Shown: positions 1 to 8,196, counted from the first letter of the stretch. The stretch: 34,118 bases of DNA from Hyphomicrobiales bacterium (GCA_019075925.1 JAGXAC010000017.1:1-34118), one strand, 5' to 3'. The notes: generated by a model not told the origin, from the sequence alone. Program-made: numbers and translations.

Positions 1-1
1 T

Positions 2-724
2 GTCGTCACCGGCTGGTACCGGCCGGAAATCGAGATGTTCGGCGTGCCGCTCTTGGAGCACGATACCCGCTACGACATGGCAATCGAATGGATCGAAATC
101 ATCAAACGGTTGTGGACCAGCGAAAAGGAATTCGACTTTGACGGCAAGTTTTATCAGGTCAAGAACGCCGCCATCGCGCCAAAGCCGTTGCAAAAGCCGC
201 ATCCGGTAGTCATGAGCGCCGGCGCCTCGCCGAAGGGCCGGCAATTCGCCGCACGCCATGCCGACGTCAACTTTATCAATCTCGACGCGCACGATTTCGA
301 GGGGGTCAAAGCGCGCGTCGATGCCTCGCGCAAGACCGCATGGGACGAATGCCAGCGCGAAATCCAAGTCTGGACCAATGCTTACATTTTCCAGGGCGAA
401 ACCGAAGCTCAGGCGCGCGCGTTCTATGACGAATGCGTGTTCCAGAAAGGCGATTGGGAAGGCGTCGAGAATCTGGTCAGCGTCATGGGCCTCAACTCGC
501 TGTCGCTACCCAAGGCAGCGCTGCAGCATCTCAAAGAGCATTTCATTGCCGGCTGGGTCGGCTACCCGCTGATCGGTACCAAGGAACAGGTTGTCGACGG
601 GCTGGCGTTGCTCGAACGTGCCGGATTCGACGGCATCGTGCTGTCATGGCCACGCTATATCGACGGCATGCGGCAATTTCAGACCGAGACATTCCCGCTG
701 GTGCAACAGGCGGGCTTGCACTGA
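2..724 (+). CDS. LLM-class flavin-dependent (luciferase-like) monooxygenase, 5' end cut off by window
   Basis: The frame is open from the first complete codon at 2, so the true start lies upstream and only the last 240 residues are visible. The protein reads as the C-terminal part of a bacterial-luciferase-like TIM barrel that uses reduced flavin. Visible marks are a YDMAIEWIEIIKRLW helix, a GKFYQVKNA strand-loop and, near the end, a GTKEQVVDGLALLERAGFDG segment that closes many LLM proteins. The family includes SfnG, RutA and SsuD relatives; the substrate cannot be told because the N-terminal half is missing. Its stop lies four bases from the stop of the convergent histidine kinase gene. Family assignment is firm, subfamily is not. 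Confidence 0.85.
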   Translation, partial: VVTGWYRPEIEMFGVPLLEHDTRYDMAIEWIEIIKRLWTSEKEFDFDGKFYQVKNAAIAPKPLQKPHPVVMSAGASPKGRQFAARHADVNFINLDAHDFEGVKARVDASRKTAWDECQREIQVWTNAYIFQGETEAQARAFYDECVFQKGDWEGVENLVSVMGLNSLSLPKAALQHLKEHFIAGWVGYPLIGTKEQVVDGLALLERAGFDGIVLSWPRYIDGMRQFQTETFPLVQQAGLH

Positions 725-728
725 TGCA

Positions 729-2201
729 TCAGGCTCGCGCGCGCGCGCTGCGCCGCGCGCTCAATTCCACCGCGCGATCCGGAATGGTGATCCGCAACGT
801 CGCGCCGATGGTGCCTTCGACCAGACGAATCTCGCCGCCATGCGCGCGCACAAGTTCGGCGGCGATGGCGAGCCCGAGCCCGGTGCCGCCGGTTCGGGTC
901 GAGCCCTGGAAGGCTTCGAACAGGTGGGCTTGCGCCTTTTCCGAAAAGCCCGGTCCGGTGTCGGAGACTTCGATCACCACCACGGCGCCTTCGCGCCGGC
1001 CGGTGATGCGAATCTGATCCCGTCCGGGATCGCGCGAGGCACGGCTTTCCAGCGCCTGCAGTGCGTTGCGGGACAGGTTCAGCAGAATGCGATAGAGCTG
1101 CTCGTAGTCGGCCTCCACCGTCAATCCGCGCTCGACCGCGCTGATCCAGCGGATCGGCCCGTCGGGAGGCAGACCAAGTGTCTCGTGCACCTCCTCGACA
1201 AGCGGCTCCAGCAGGATCGGCTTTCGTTCCGGCGGCGGCTCCTGCAAGCGCCCGTAGGACAGCGTCGATTCGCAAAACGCGATGGCGCGTTCGAGCGCGC
1301 GCATCAGCTTGGGAGCAAAACGCTGCACGGTCGGATCGGGCAGTGTCAACAAGCGGTCGGAGATGAGCCGCGCCGAGCCGAGCAGGTTGCGCAGATCATG
1401 GTTGATTTTCGATACCGCAAGGCCGAGCGCGGCCAGCCGGTTCTTCTGATGCAGCATCGAGGCGAGTTCAGCCTGCATGGTCGCGAGCTCCCGCTCGGCG
1501 ATGCCGATCTCGTCCGCGCGCGCCGACGGCACGATGATGCGGTCGGCATTCTCCGGATCGGTGCGGAAGGCCATCATGTTGGCGGTCACCCGGCGCATCG
1601 GCCGCACGAACAAATAGTGCAGCGTCAGGTAGACCAGCGTCGCGGTGATGCCGGAAATCAGCAACGAGATCAGCAGCAGGTCGACCGAATATCGCAACAA
1701 GGCTTTGCGCAACGGCGGTTCGTCCATGATGATTTCGACGTAGTCGCCGCCCATCGGCGCCGGGCCGACGACGCGCATCACCTTTTTGGGCGTCTTGCCG
1801 TCGAACATCAGCATGAAGGCGTCGACGATCGATTCGAATTCGTTGACGTTGCGCATGTCGAAGTCGTGGGTAATCGGCGGCGGCGTGTCGCCGACTGCCA
1901 GCAGGCGGCGCTGCGTCCCCATTTTCATGGCGACCGCGCGGGCGCCGATCGAGTCGAGAATCTGCTTCGCAAGCCTGTCCGAAACCATCCCATTCGGGGC
2001 GGCATCGAGGACGAGTGCCGCGGTGTAGGCGCTGGCCAGCCTGTCGCGGAGCCAGTTGACGCGGAAATTGGCAACCAGCGGGACATAAATCAGCACTTCC
2101 CCGAGCATCACGAAAAGGATCGTGAGGACGAGGAGCTTTCCCGAAAGCCCAAAACGGGGCGCACGAACCGGGGTTGGTCGCGCGGCTTGGTCATCGCGCA
2201 T
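729..2201 (-). CDS. Membrane-bound HAMP-domain sensor histidine kinase, no adjacent response regulator
   Basis: A 490-residue inner-membrane sensor kinase that should autophosphorylate on histidine and pass phosphate to a response regulator. Order: membrane helix about 22-45, periplasmic sensing region about 46-168, second helix about 172-196, HAMP linker about 197-250, HisKA helix with the phospho-acceptor H268 in SKINHDLRN, then an HATPase domain with an N-box around N379 (LLNLSRNALQAL), a G1 box DTGPGF at 414-419 and a G2 box GGTGLGL at 438-444. All catalytic boxes look intact. The ATG at 2201 has a GAGG about 10 bases upstream. No regulator gene lies on either side in the window, so the partner is unknown. 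The 3' end converges on the monooxygenase gene. Confidence 0.93.
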   Translation of the reverse strand: MRDDQAARPTPVRAPRFGLSGKLLVLTILFVMLGEVLIYVPLVANFRVNWLRDRLASAYTAALVLDAAPNGMVSDRLAKQILDSIGARAVAMKMGTQRRLLAVGDTPPPITHDFDMRNVNEFESIVDAFMLMFDGKTPKKVMRVVGPAPMGGDYVEIIMDEPPLRKALLRYSVDLLLISLLISGITATLVYLTLHYLFVRPMRRVTANMMAFRTDPENADRIIVPSARADEIGIAERELATMQAELASMLHQKNRLAALGLAVSKINHDLRNLLGSARLISDRLLTLPDPTVQRFAPKLMRALERAIAFCESTLSYGRLQEPPPERKPILLEPLVEEVHETLGLPPDGPIRWISAVERGLTVEADYEQLYRILLNLSRNALQALESRASRDPGRDQIRITGRREGAVVVIEVSDTGPGFSEKAQAHLFEAFQGSTRTGGTGLGLAIAAELVRAHGGEIRLVEGTIGATLRITIPDRAVELSARRSARARA

Positions 2202-2529
2202 TAAGCAGAACCTCGCGGGTCAACGCAGGCGACGCAACAAACCCATGATGCGACGCAGGTGCCACCTCGTCAAACCACCGTTGAAATAGGTGGTTGCGGC
2301 ACGTTTTCCCACTCCGGTGCAGCCAGGGCGGGAACCCCGTATCGGCGAACGGCCCGGACGGGACGCTTCCCGCCGAATCCCCGGGCCTCCGCCGCATGAA
2401 CTGATCCGGCGGCGCCCAAGCCAGGGTCGCACATTGACGAGCCGGGAGGGGTCCCGTATAAGCCGCGCCAATTGCGCCAAGCGCGCGAAATCTACGTCAA
2501 TCAGCAGCGCGCAGCGGAGACGCATCCCC
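2202..2529. other. Structured divergent intergenic region between kinase gene and rpmH
   Basis: No convincing gene lies in this 328-base stretch. It holds two inverted repeats: AACCACC at 2273-2279 pairs with GGTGGTT at 2289-2295 across a 9-base loop, and a nested structure pairs GGCCCGG at 2351-2357 with CCGGGCC at 2381-2387, enclosing CGGGA/TCCCG at 2359-2363 and 2368-2372. Both lie upstream of the rpmH promoter, so they would be transcribed only in the leader of the kinase gene or of an unseen small RNA. The near-consensus promoter for rpmH occupies 2434-2462. Confidence 0.5.
2434..2462 (+). promoter_or_regulatory. Sigma-70-type promoter of rpmH-rnpA-yidC
   Basis: TTGACG at 2434-2439 and TATAAG at 2457-2462 are separated by exactly 17 bases, each one base from consensus. 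This would start transcription near 2469 and leave a leader of about 60 bases before rpmH. It is the strongest promoter match I found in the window, as expected for a ribosomal protein gene. Confidence 0.85.
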
Positions 2530-2664
2530 GTGAAACGAACCTATCAGCCAAGCAAGTTGGTCCGTAAACGCCGGCATGGTTTTCGTACCCGCATGGCGAC
2601 CAGAGGCGGCCGCAAGGTTCTGGCGGCGCGGCGCGCACGCGGGCGCAAGCGGCTCAGTGCGTGA
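2530..2664 (+). CDS. rpmH: Ribosomal protein bL34
   Basis: A 44-residue, strongly basic protein of the large ribosomal subunit, with the family pattern [20 protein letters not shown] at residues 2-21 followed by [20 protein letters not shown]. Length equals the family norm. The start is GTG at 2530, chosen because the bL34 sequence begins exactly there and GGAGA at 2516-2520 lies nine bases upstream; the frame is open further upstream but that part does not resemble bL34. It is the first gene of an rpmH-rnpA-yidC unit, and its end overlaps the likely start of rnpA by eight bases, suggesting coupled translation. Confidence 0.98.
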   Translation: MKRTYQPSKLVRKRRHGFRTRMATRGGRKVLAARRARGRKRLSA

Positions 2665-3130
2665 TCGCGACGCCCGTTCAGTCGTCGTCGAGCGGCTGAA
2701 ACGCCGGAATGATTTTCGCGCTGCGGCGAAGGGTGTACGCGCTTCCGGGCGCGCATTCATCTTGCAGGCGCTTCGACGTGCCGAGGCTGGCGGAGCTCGT
2801 GTCGGTTTTACCGTGTCTCGCCAAGTCGGCAATGCGGTGGAACGCAACCGGGCACGCCGACGGCTCCGCGAGATGGTGCGCATCTCGGCTGCCGCCGGTG
2901 CCGGCCGATTGTATCCCGATCACGATTACGTACTCATCGGAAGACGGGCCGCGCTCACGGTGCCGTTTAGCGAGATGATGCAGGAACTCGATGCGGCGCT
3001 CACCCGTGTTCACGCCCCAGGCGCCAATGGTCCTGCACATCGCGGAACTGGTGATGGCAACCGCGAGCCCCTACATCATGCCAAGCCGGTATCGCGGCGG
3101 CGAAAACTGCGGCCGGGCCATGGTGGGTAA
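2657..3130 (+). CDS. rnpA: Ribonuclease P protein component
   Basis: The small basic subunit that binds the RNase P RNA and helps mature the 5' ends of tRNAs. The body runs from [12 protein letters not shown] to the conserved RNR region [15 protein letters not shown], the main RNA-contact motif. The start chosen is GTG at 2657, the only start codon in frame after the middle of rpmH and before the conserved ERLKRR block; it overlaps rpmH by eight bases. This gives 157 residues, longer than the usual 110-140, because of a basic, low-complexity tail of roughly 35 residues ([13 protein letters not shown] at the end). The frame is also open back to an ATG at 2576 inside rpmH, so a longer protein cannot be excluded. 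No yidD gene was found between rnpA and yidC. Confidence 0.92.
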   Translation: MRDRDARSVVVERLKRRNDFRAAAKGVRASGRAFILQALRRAEAGGARVGFTVSRQVGNAVERNRARRRLREMVRISAAAGAGRLYPDHDYVLIGRRAALTVPFSEMMQELDAALTRVHAPGANGPAHRGTGDGNREPLHHAKPVSRRRKLRPGHGG

Positions 3131-3148
3131 TCGGCGAAAGAGCGCGCA

Positions 3149-5029
3149 ATGTTAGAACACAAGAACACCATCCTGGCCGTCGTCTTGTCGCTCATCGTGG
3201 TCGTCGGCTGGCAATATTTCATCGGCTACCCGCAGATGGAAAAACAGCGCCACGAGCAGCTCCTCAAACAGCAAGAGCAGGCGAAATTAAAGACCGAGGA
3301 GCGGCCGAGCGCGACGCCGAGCCCGGCCGGTTCGTCGGTGCCCACCCCGCCATCCACTGCGCCGGTACCGCCGGGCGCGGCCGGCAGCCCCGGCCAGTCG
3401 CGTGCCAAAGCCAATGAAGCAGCGGTCGCGGCGTCGCCGCACGTTGCGATCAATACTCCCCGCTTGAACGGCAGTATCGATTTGAAAGGCGCGCGTATCG
3501 ACAATCTCTCGCTCGAGCAGTATCGCGAAACGATCAATCCCCATTCGCCGCCGATCGTGCTGTTCTCGCCGTCGGGATCGCCCGACGCCTACTATGCCGA
3601 ATTCGGCTGGGTGCCGGCATCGGGGACGACGCGGAAGCTGCCGGGGCCCGACACGCTGTGGACGCAGGATGGCAGTGGCGCGCTCGGCGTGGACCACCCG
3701 GTAACGCTGACCTACGACAACGGCGAAGGACTGGTGTTCCGCCGCACCATCGCGGTCGACGATCATTATCTGTTCACCATCAAAGATGAAGTGCAGAACA
3801 AAACCGCGGCGTCGATCTCGCTGTTCCCCTACGGGCTCATTTCGCGCCATGGCACGCCGAAGGTGCAGGGCTACTACATCCTGCATGAAGGTCTGATCGG
3901 CGTGATGGGCAGCCAGGGCGAGCAGGAAGAGACCTACAAAAAGATCGAAGGCAAAAAAAGCGAAACCTGGGACGCGACCGACGTCTGGCTGGGTTTCACC
4001 GATAAATACTGGGCGGCGGCGTTGTTGCCGAACACTGATGCCAAGGTGCATGCGCGTTTCTCGGCCGGAGAGTCCGGCGGGCAAAAGACCTATCAGACCG
4101 ACTATCTGCTTGATGCGGTAAACGTTGCGCCGGGCGCGACCGGTACCGCGGACGCCCGGCTGTTTGCCGGCGCCAAGGAAGTGTCGGTGGTCGGCATCAA
4201 CTTTCCGCTGACCAGCCTCGGCGGCTACAACCAGGCGCTCAACCTCAATCATTTCGACTTGTTGATCGATTGGGGCTGGTTCTATTTCATCACCAAGCCG
4301 ATGTTTCTTGCTCTCGATTTCTTCTTCCGTCTGGTCGGCAATTTCGGCATCGCCATTCTGATTGTCACCGTGCTGGTGAAACTCCTGTTCTTCCCGCTCG
4401 CCAACAAATCGTATGCCTCGATGGCGAAGATGAAGGCGGTGCAGCCGGAAATGACCATGATCCGCGAGCGCTTCGCCGACGATAAGATGAAGCAGCAGCA
4501 AGCGATGATGGAGTTGTACAAGAAGGAGAAGATCAATCCGGTGGCGGGCTGCCTGCCGATTGCGCTGCAGATTCCGGTGTTCTTCTCGCTCTACAAGGTG
4601 CTGTTCATCACCATCGAGATGCGGCACGCACCGTTTTACGGCTGGATCCACGATCTATCCGCCGCCGATCCGACCAACGTCTTCACGCTGTTCGGGCTGA
4701 TCCCGTTCGACCCCACAACGCTGCCGGTTTTCGGCAGTTTCCTGCACCTCGGCTTTTGGCCGCTGATCATGGGCATCACCATGTGGGTGCAGATGAAACT
4801 CAATCCGCCGCCGCCCGATCCGACCCAGCAGATGATCTTCAACTGGATGCCGCTGATTTTCACCTTCATGCTCGGCAGCTTCCCGGCCGGGCTGGTGATT
4901 TATTGGGCGTGGAACAATACGCTCTCGGTCATTCAGCAGAGCACGATCATGCACAGGAACGGCGCGAAAATCGTACTGTTCGACAATCTCAAGCGTACTT
5001 TCGTCAAGCCGAAGCAGCCGGCGGAATAA
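3149..5029 (+). CDS. yidC: Membrane protein insertase YidC (Oxa1 family)
   Basis: A 626-residue inner-membrane insertase that integrates and folds membrane proteins, alone or with SecYEG. Layout: an N-terminal membrane helix at about 8-26 ending in GWQYFIGYP, a Pro/Ala-rich linker at about 50-90, the large periplasmic beta-sandwich domain to about 350, and the conserved C-terminal five-helix core. The core shows FFPLANKSYASMAKMKAVQP and INPVAGCLPIALQIPVFFSL, both family hallmarks. Length is somewhat above the E. coli protein, normal for alphaproteobacteria. It starts 18 bases after rnpA and is presumably read from the rpmH promoter. It converges on the next gene with only 15 bases between the stops. 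Confidence 0.98.
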   Translation: MLEHKNTILAVVLSLIVVVGWQYFIGYPQMEKQRHEQLLKQQEQAKLKTEERPSATPSPAGSSVPTPPSTAPVPPGAAGSPGQSRAKANEAAVAASPHVAINTPRLNGSIDLKGARIDNLSLEQYRETINPHSPPIVLFSPSGSPDAYYAEFGWVPASGTTRKLPGPDTLWTQDGSGALGVDHPVTLTYDNGEGLVFRRTIAVDDHYLFTIKDEVQNKTAASISLFPYGLISRHGTPKVQGYYILHEGLIGVMGSQGEQEETYKKIEGKKSETWDATDVWLGFTDKYWAAALLPNTDAKVHARFSAGESGGQKTYQTDYLLDAVNVAPGATGTADARLFAGAKEVSVVGINFPLTSLGGYNQALNLNHFDLLIDWGWFYFITKPMFLALDFFFRLVGNFGIAILIVTVLVKLLFFPLANKSYASMAKMKAVQPEMTMIRERFADDKMKQQQAMMELYKKEKINPVAGCLPIALQIPVFFSLYKVLFITIEMRHAPFYGWIHDLSAADPTNVFTLFGLIPFDPTTLPVFGSFLHLGFWPLIMGITMWVQMKLNPPPPDPTQQMIFNWMPLIFTFMLGSFPAGLVIYWAWNNTLSVIQQSTIMHRNGAKIVLFDNLKRTFVKPKQPAE

Positions 5030-5036
5030 TCGTGCG

Positions 5037-5056
5037 GTCGCGGCTTAAGCCGCGAC
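5037..5056. terminator. Perfect 20-base palindrome at the convergent ends of yidC and the oxidoreductase gene
   Basis: GTCGCGGCTT is followed directly by its reverse complement AAGCCGCGAC. The palindrome begins seven bases after the yidC stop and contains the stop codon of the minus-strand oxidoreductase gene (5045-5047). It could fold into a hairpin in transcripts from either side and act as a shared terminator, but no T-run follows on either strand, so intrinsic termination is uncertain. Confidence 0.4.
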
Positions 5057-6070
5057 GCGCACCAGCGCTTTGCCGAAATTCTTTCCCTCCAGCAGGCCCA
5101 TGAACGCGGCCGGCGCATTTTCGAAGCCGTCGGTTATATCTTCGCGGTAGCGGATGCGGCCGTCGGCGATCCCGGCGGAGACGATGCGCAGGAAATCGGC
5201 GTAGTGCTCGGCGACAAATTCGGTATTGATGAAGCCGCGCAACGTGAGGCTTTTGGTCAGCACGGCGCGCATGGTCGCCGGCAGCAGGTTCGGCCCGGCC
5301 GGCGGAGCGGCCATGTTGTAATAGGCAATCAATCCGCAGACCGGCACCCGCGCGTAGGTGTTGAGAAGGGGCAGCACCGCTTGCCACACGGCGCCGGCGA
5401 CGTTTTCAAAGTAAACATCGATGCCTTTCGGACAAGCGGCGGCGAGTTGTTCCGCCATGCCGGGTCCGTGATGATCGATGCAGGCGTCGAAGCCTAATTC
5501 GTCGACGACGTAGCGGCATTTCGGGGCGCCGCCGGCGATGCCGACGGCGCGGGCTCCAACCATCTTGGCAAGCTGCCCGACCAGCGAGCCGACCGGACCG
5601 CTCGCCGCCGCAACGACGACGGTTTCGCCGGCCTTCGGCTTGCCGAGAACGTAGAGGCCGGAATATGCGGTGAAGCCCGGCATGCCGAGCACGCCGAGGC
5701 CTGCCGTGACCGGCGCCTGTTTCGGATCGAGCTTGCGAAGGTCCGGACCGTCCCACGCGGCGTGTGTACGCCAGCCGGTATGTGCGAGCACGATGTCGCC
5801 CTTGGCGTAGCCCGGCCGGTCGGATTGTACGACTTCGCAGACGCTTTCACCCCGCATCGGCTCGCCGATATCGACCGATTTGGCGTAGGATTTGGCGTCG
5901 TCCATGCGGCCGCGCATGTATGGATCGAGCGACAGATACAGCACCCGCAGCAGCAGCCCGCCGCGGGGCAGTTGCGGCATCGGGATTTCTTCCAGCCGGA
6001 AATTCGCCGCTGTCGGCGGTCCTTTCGGCCGCGAGGCTAATACGATCTGCCTCGCCATCGGCTCGGTCAT
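5045..6070 (-). CDS. NADP-dependent oxidoreductase, MDR superfamily, CurA/PTGR type
   Basis: A 341-residue zinc-independent medium-chain reductase that would reduce the C=C bond of enones with NADPH. Signatures are SLDPYMRGRM near residue 50, GMPGFTAYSGL before the nucleotide-binding domain, and the Rossmann pattern AASGPVGSLVGQLAK; the C-terminal FENAPAAFMGLLEGKNFGK is typical of the prostaglandin-reductase/CurA group. No zinc ligands of the alcohol-dehydrogenase kind are seen. The ATG at 6070 has AGGAGAC at 6075-6081 as a good ribosome site. The physiological substrate is unknown. It stands alone between convergent yidC and the chemoreceptor gene 83 bases upstream of it. Confidence 0.92.
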   Translation of the reverse strand: MTEPMARQIVLASRPKGPPTAANFRLEEIPMPQLPRGGLLLRVLYLSLDPYMRGRMDDAKSYAKSVDIGEPMRGESVCEVVQSDRPGYAKGDIVLAHTGWRTHAAWDGPDLRKLDPKQAPVTAGLGVLGMPGFTAYSGLYVLGKPKAGETVVVAAASGPVGSLVGQLAKMVGARAVGIAGGAPKCRYVVDELGFDACIDHHGPGMAEQLAAACPKGIDVYFENVAGAVWQAVLPLLNTYARVPVCGLIAYYNMAAPPAGPNLLPATMRAVLTKSLTLRGFINTEFVAEHYADFLRIVSAGIADGRIRYREDITDGFENAPAAFMGLLEGKNFGKALVRVAA

Positions 6071-6153
6071 TGTCGTCTCCTGTCGACGCGAAACGCCATT
6101 TTAGCGGATCGCGCGCGGGATGAAACCGCAAGCGTGCTGTTGTCGGCTGGCTG

Positions 6154-7497
6154 TTATGCGGCGCGGACGCGGCTGAAGAAGGTGGCGACTTTCGTTTCCA
6201 GGTCGTTGGCGCGGGCGGACAGCCGGCCGGTCCAGGTGGTGATCTGGTCGACGGCGCCAACGCCGCGGGTTACCGACCGATCGACCGCATCGATTTCGAC
6301 CGACGCCCGCGCCGTGTGACCGGCGGCATCGTGAATGCTTTCGGCGATGCTGCGCGTGGTCATGCTTTGCTGCTGTACCGCCGACGCGATGCTGGTCGAT
6401 ACCGTGGTGAGCTTGCCGATGGTGCGGGCGATCGACGAAATCTCTTCGACCGAGCGCTTGGTCGCTTCCTGGATGGCGGCGACTTGCTGCGAGATATCGC
6501 CGGTGGCGCGCGAGGTCTGATTGGCAAGCGTCTTGACCTCGGCCGCGACGACGGCAAATCCCTTGCCGGCTTCGCCGGCGCGTGCCGCCTCGATCGTCGC
6601 GTTGAGCGCCAGCAAGTTGGTTTGCGCAGCAATGGCGGAAATGGTGCCGACCACCGATCCGATCCGCTCGGCCGCGTCGTTGAGCGAGCCGATGACGCCG
6701 TGCGTCCGCTCGGCATCGGCGGCGGCCGATTGCGCCATGTCGAGGCCGTTGGTCGCCTGACGACCGATTTCCTGAATCGACCCGGACAACTCTTCCGTCG
6801 CCGTCACCGTCGCCGACATGCGCAGCGACGTTTCCGCCGAAGCCGACGACGCCGAGGTCATGCGCTGAAGTGTCTCGTCCGCCCCTTCTCGCAGCGTCGC
6901 GCCGGTCATGCTGAGCGAAGCCGACGCTTCCTTGATCGCTTCGATGACCTCGCCGATGGCGGCATCGAAATCCGCGATCGCCGCGTCGATTGTGCCGCGT
7001 CGCTCCTGCGCCGCCTCCTCCGCGGCCTGACGATGCAGCGTCATCGCGTTGGAAACGTCGAAGTTGATGATTTTGGCAACGACTCGCCCGCGTTCTGCGA
7101 GCTTGGCCGGCGAAAACCGAAATTTGCCGGCGAGCACGTCGAGCGCCATCTGGATGACAAAGCTGCCGGAGGTACTGCGGATACGGGCATCAAACCCCAG
7201 TTCCGCTTCGTGCTGCACCGTTCGCCGGCACAATTCAGCGTAGCCGCGGTCGAGTTTGCCGCCGAGCAGCGCCTGAAAATGCGCGACTTCGAGCTGTTTG
7301 ATCGTTTCGCCGTGTTCGACCACCGCCTCGGCGCGACTCGGCAGCGACCTGATCGCGACGACAACCTCGTCGATCGTCCGCTCGAGATGCGGCGCCAACA
7401 GAGGCCAGATTTCGGCGAGCAAGGACAGCGTCCCTGCATCGATCCGGTGCATCGCCAGTCGAGTTTCGAAGATCGGAATTGGCGCGGTCGGATCCAT
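6154..7497 (-). CDS. Cytoplasmic globin-coupled methyl-accepting chemotaxis protein
   Basis: A 447-residue soluble chemoreceptor with no membrane helix. Residues about 10-155 match the globin-coupled sensor fold: [14 protein letters not shown] at 73-86 is followed by [15 protein letters not shown], where H96 fits the proximal haem ligand of the HVRIGL-type motif. Residues about 165-440 are the coiled-coil signalling domain, and the conserved hairpin tip spans 291-327 ([19 protein letters not shown] then [16 protein letters not shown]). It probably senses oxygen or another haem ligand and signals to CheA. No che genes are nearby and no CheR-docking pentapeptide ends the protein. The ATG at 7497 lacks a clear Shine-Dalgarno sequence; M16 is an alternative. 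A 16-base palindrome lies just upstream. Confidence 0.88.
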   Translation of the reverse strand: MDPTAPIPIFETRLAMHRIDAGTLSLLAEIWPLLAPHLERTIDEVVVAIRSLPSRAEAVVEHGETIKQLEVAHFQALLGGKLDRGYAELCRRTVQHEAELGFDARIRSTSGSFVIQMALDVLAGKFRFSPAKLAERGRVVAKIINFDVSNAMTLHRQAAEEAAQERRGTIDAAIADFDAAIGEVIEAIKEASASLSMTGATLREGADETLQRMTSASSASAETSLRMSATVTATEELSGSIQEIGRQATNGLDMAQSAAADAERTHGVIGSLNDAAERIGSVVGTISAIAAQTNLLALNATIEAARAGEAGKGFAVVAAEVKTLANQTSRATGDISQQVAAIQEATKRSVEEISSIARTIGKLTTVSTSIASAVQQQSMTTRSIAESIHDAAGHTARASVEIDAVDRSVTRGVGAVDQITTWTGRLSARANDLETKVATFFSRVRAA

Positions 7498-7511
7498 CGC
7501 GGGCCCAGCAG

Positions 7512-7527
7512 GGTCTCAGTTGAGACC
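7512..7527. promoter_or_regulatory. Palindrome upstream of the chemoreceptor gene
   Basis: GGTCTCA, two bases, then TGAGACC forms a perfect 7-base inverted repeat whose near edge is 14 bases from the chemoreceptor start. Position and symmetry would suit an operator for a dimeric regulator, or a small hairpin in the mRNA leader. No regulator is encoded next to it, so its role is only a suggestion. Confidence 0.3.
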
Positions 7528-7632
7528 ACGCCCGCATGTTCGCCGACAATGGTTGCTTGAGTATGAACGAGACGTTACCGGCAGCCCCCGTCTATGCACG
7601 CCATGCGGGTTTCCCGCGATTGGCCGGATTAA

Positions 7633-7654
7633 ACGGGAGGCCTGCGCCTCCCGT
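7633..7654 (-). terminator. Likely intrinsic terminator of the RlpA-like gene
   Basis: ACGGGAGGC at 7633-7641 and GCCTCCCGT at 7646-7654 form a perfect 9-base stem with a 4-base loop. It lies 23 bases past the stop of the minus-strand RlpA-like gene, and on that strand the stem runs into TTTAAT, a short T-rich tail. The stem is strong; the tail is weak. Confidence 0.55.
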
Positions 7655-7677
7655 GAGCGTTCGCGCCTGGCGCCTGA

Positions 7678-8028
7678 TCAGCGAAGCACGGCAAGGGTCA
7701 CCTGCGCGAGGCCGGAAAATCCCAATGCGTGCGCGGCCGCCGGTGTCAGGTCAATCACCCGCCCGCGAACGAACGGCCCGCGGTCGACAATCCGCACGAC
7801 GACGGAGCGGCCGGTTTTACCGTTGGTGACGCGTACCCTGGTGCCGAACGGAAGCGTCCGATGCGCCGCAACCAAGCTTGCCGCCGATACGCGTTCACCG
7901 CTGGCGGTCCGGCCGCCGGGATAGACAGACGCAATTCCACTTTGCGCGGATGCGGTTATCGGCGCGCCGATCAGAGTCGCAAGAACGATAACGCGCGCAA
8001 AGGTTCGCATCAGGCTATTGCCATCCAT
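7678..8028 (-). CDS. Short RlpA-like double-psi beta-barrel protein, secreted
   Basis: A 116-residue protein with a signal peptide (MRTFARVIVLATLIGAPITASA, cleaved before about residue 30) followed directly by an RlpA-type barrel: GIASVYPGGRTASGERV, AAHRTLPFGTRVRV and DRGPFVRGRVIDLTPAAAHAL. The His and Asp of the family's active region (H of HRTLPFG, D of DRGPF) are present; the usual Asn before DRGPF is Val here. RlpA relatives cleave denuded glycan strands or have lost activity; this copy has no SPOR domain. The start at 8028 (MDGNSLMRTF) is preferred because AAAGG lies a suitable distance upstream; the frame continues to 8118 but that part is not signal-like. It likely acts in the periplasm on peptidoglycan. 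Confidence 0.85.
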   Translation of the reverse strand: MDGNSLMRTFARVIVLATLIGAPITASAQSGIASVYPGGRTASGERVSAASLVAAHRTLPFGTRVRVTNGKTGRSVVVRIVDRGPFVRGRVIDLTPAAAHALGFSGLAQVTLAVLR

Positions 8029-8173
8029 GATCTGCCTTTTTCGATTGTTATGGGGAAGGGCGAAGCGGCTCGTGCGTTGCGAGCCGACTCCTTCATGACC
8101 AGCATAATGTGGAGACATTGCGGCGCAGCAAGCCGGCCCCTCGGCCGATCAGGCCGCGGTCGAAACTTTTACT

Positions 8174-8192
8174 TTTATCGTCCGGCGATAAA
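8174..8192 (-). other. Inverted repeat just past the acyl-CoA synthetase gene
   Basis: TTTATCG at 8174-8180 pairs with CGATAAA at 8186-8192 around a 5-base loop, four bases beyond the synthetase stop on the minus strand. It could end or stabilise that transcript, but the stem is AT-rich and no T-run follows, so it is only a candidate. Confidence 0.3.
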
Positions 8193-8196
8193 TGGA

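Noticed and set aside
735-757. Alternating CG tract as possible Z-DNA or terminator
   Set aside because: It encodes the Ala/Arg-rich kinase C-terminus and is what high-GC coding bias produces; no T-run follows.
591-2204. Long open frame on the plus strand, opposite the histidine kinase gene
   Set aside because: Its product is an Arg/Gln/His-rich string without domains, while the opposite strand has every kinase motif. It is a high-GC antisense shadow.
3131-3148. Possible yidD gene between rnpA and yidC
   Set aside because: Only 18 bases separate the genes, and no YidD-like frame (SPYIxPSCRFxPTCS type) was found overlapping the end of rnpA.
3287-4651. 454-residue open frame antisense to yidC
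   Set aside because: Composition is typical of an antisense shadow and there is no ribosome site; yidC on the other strand is certain.
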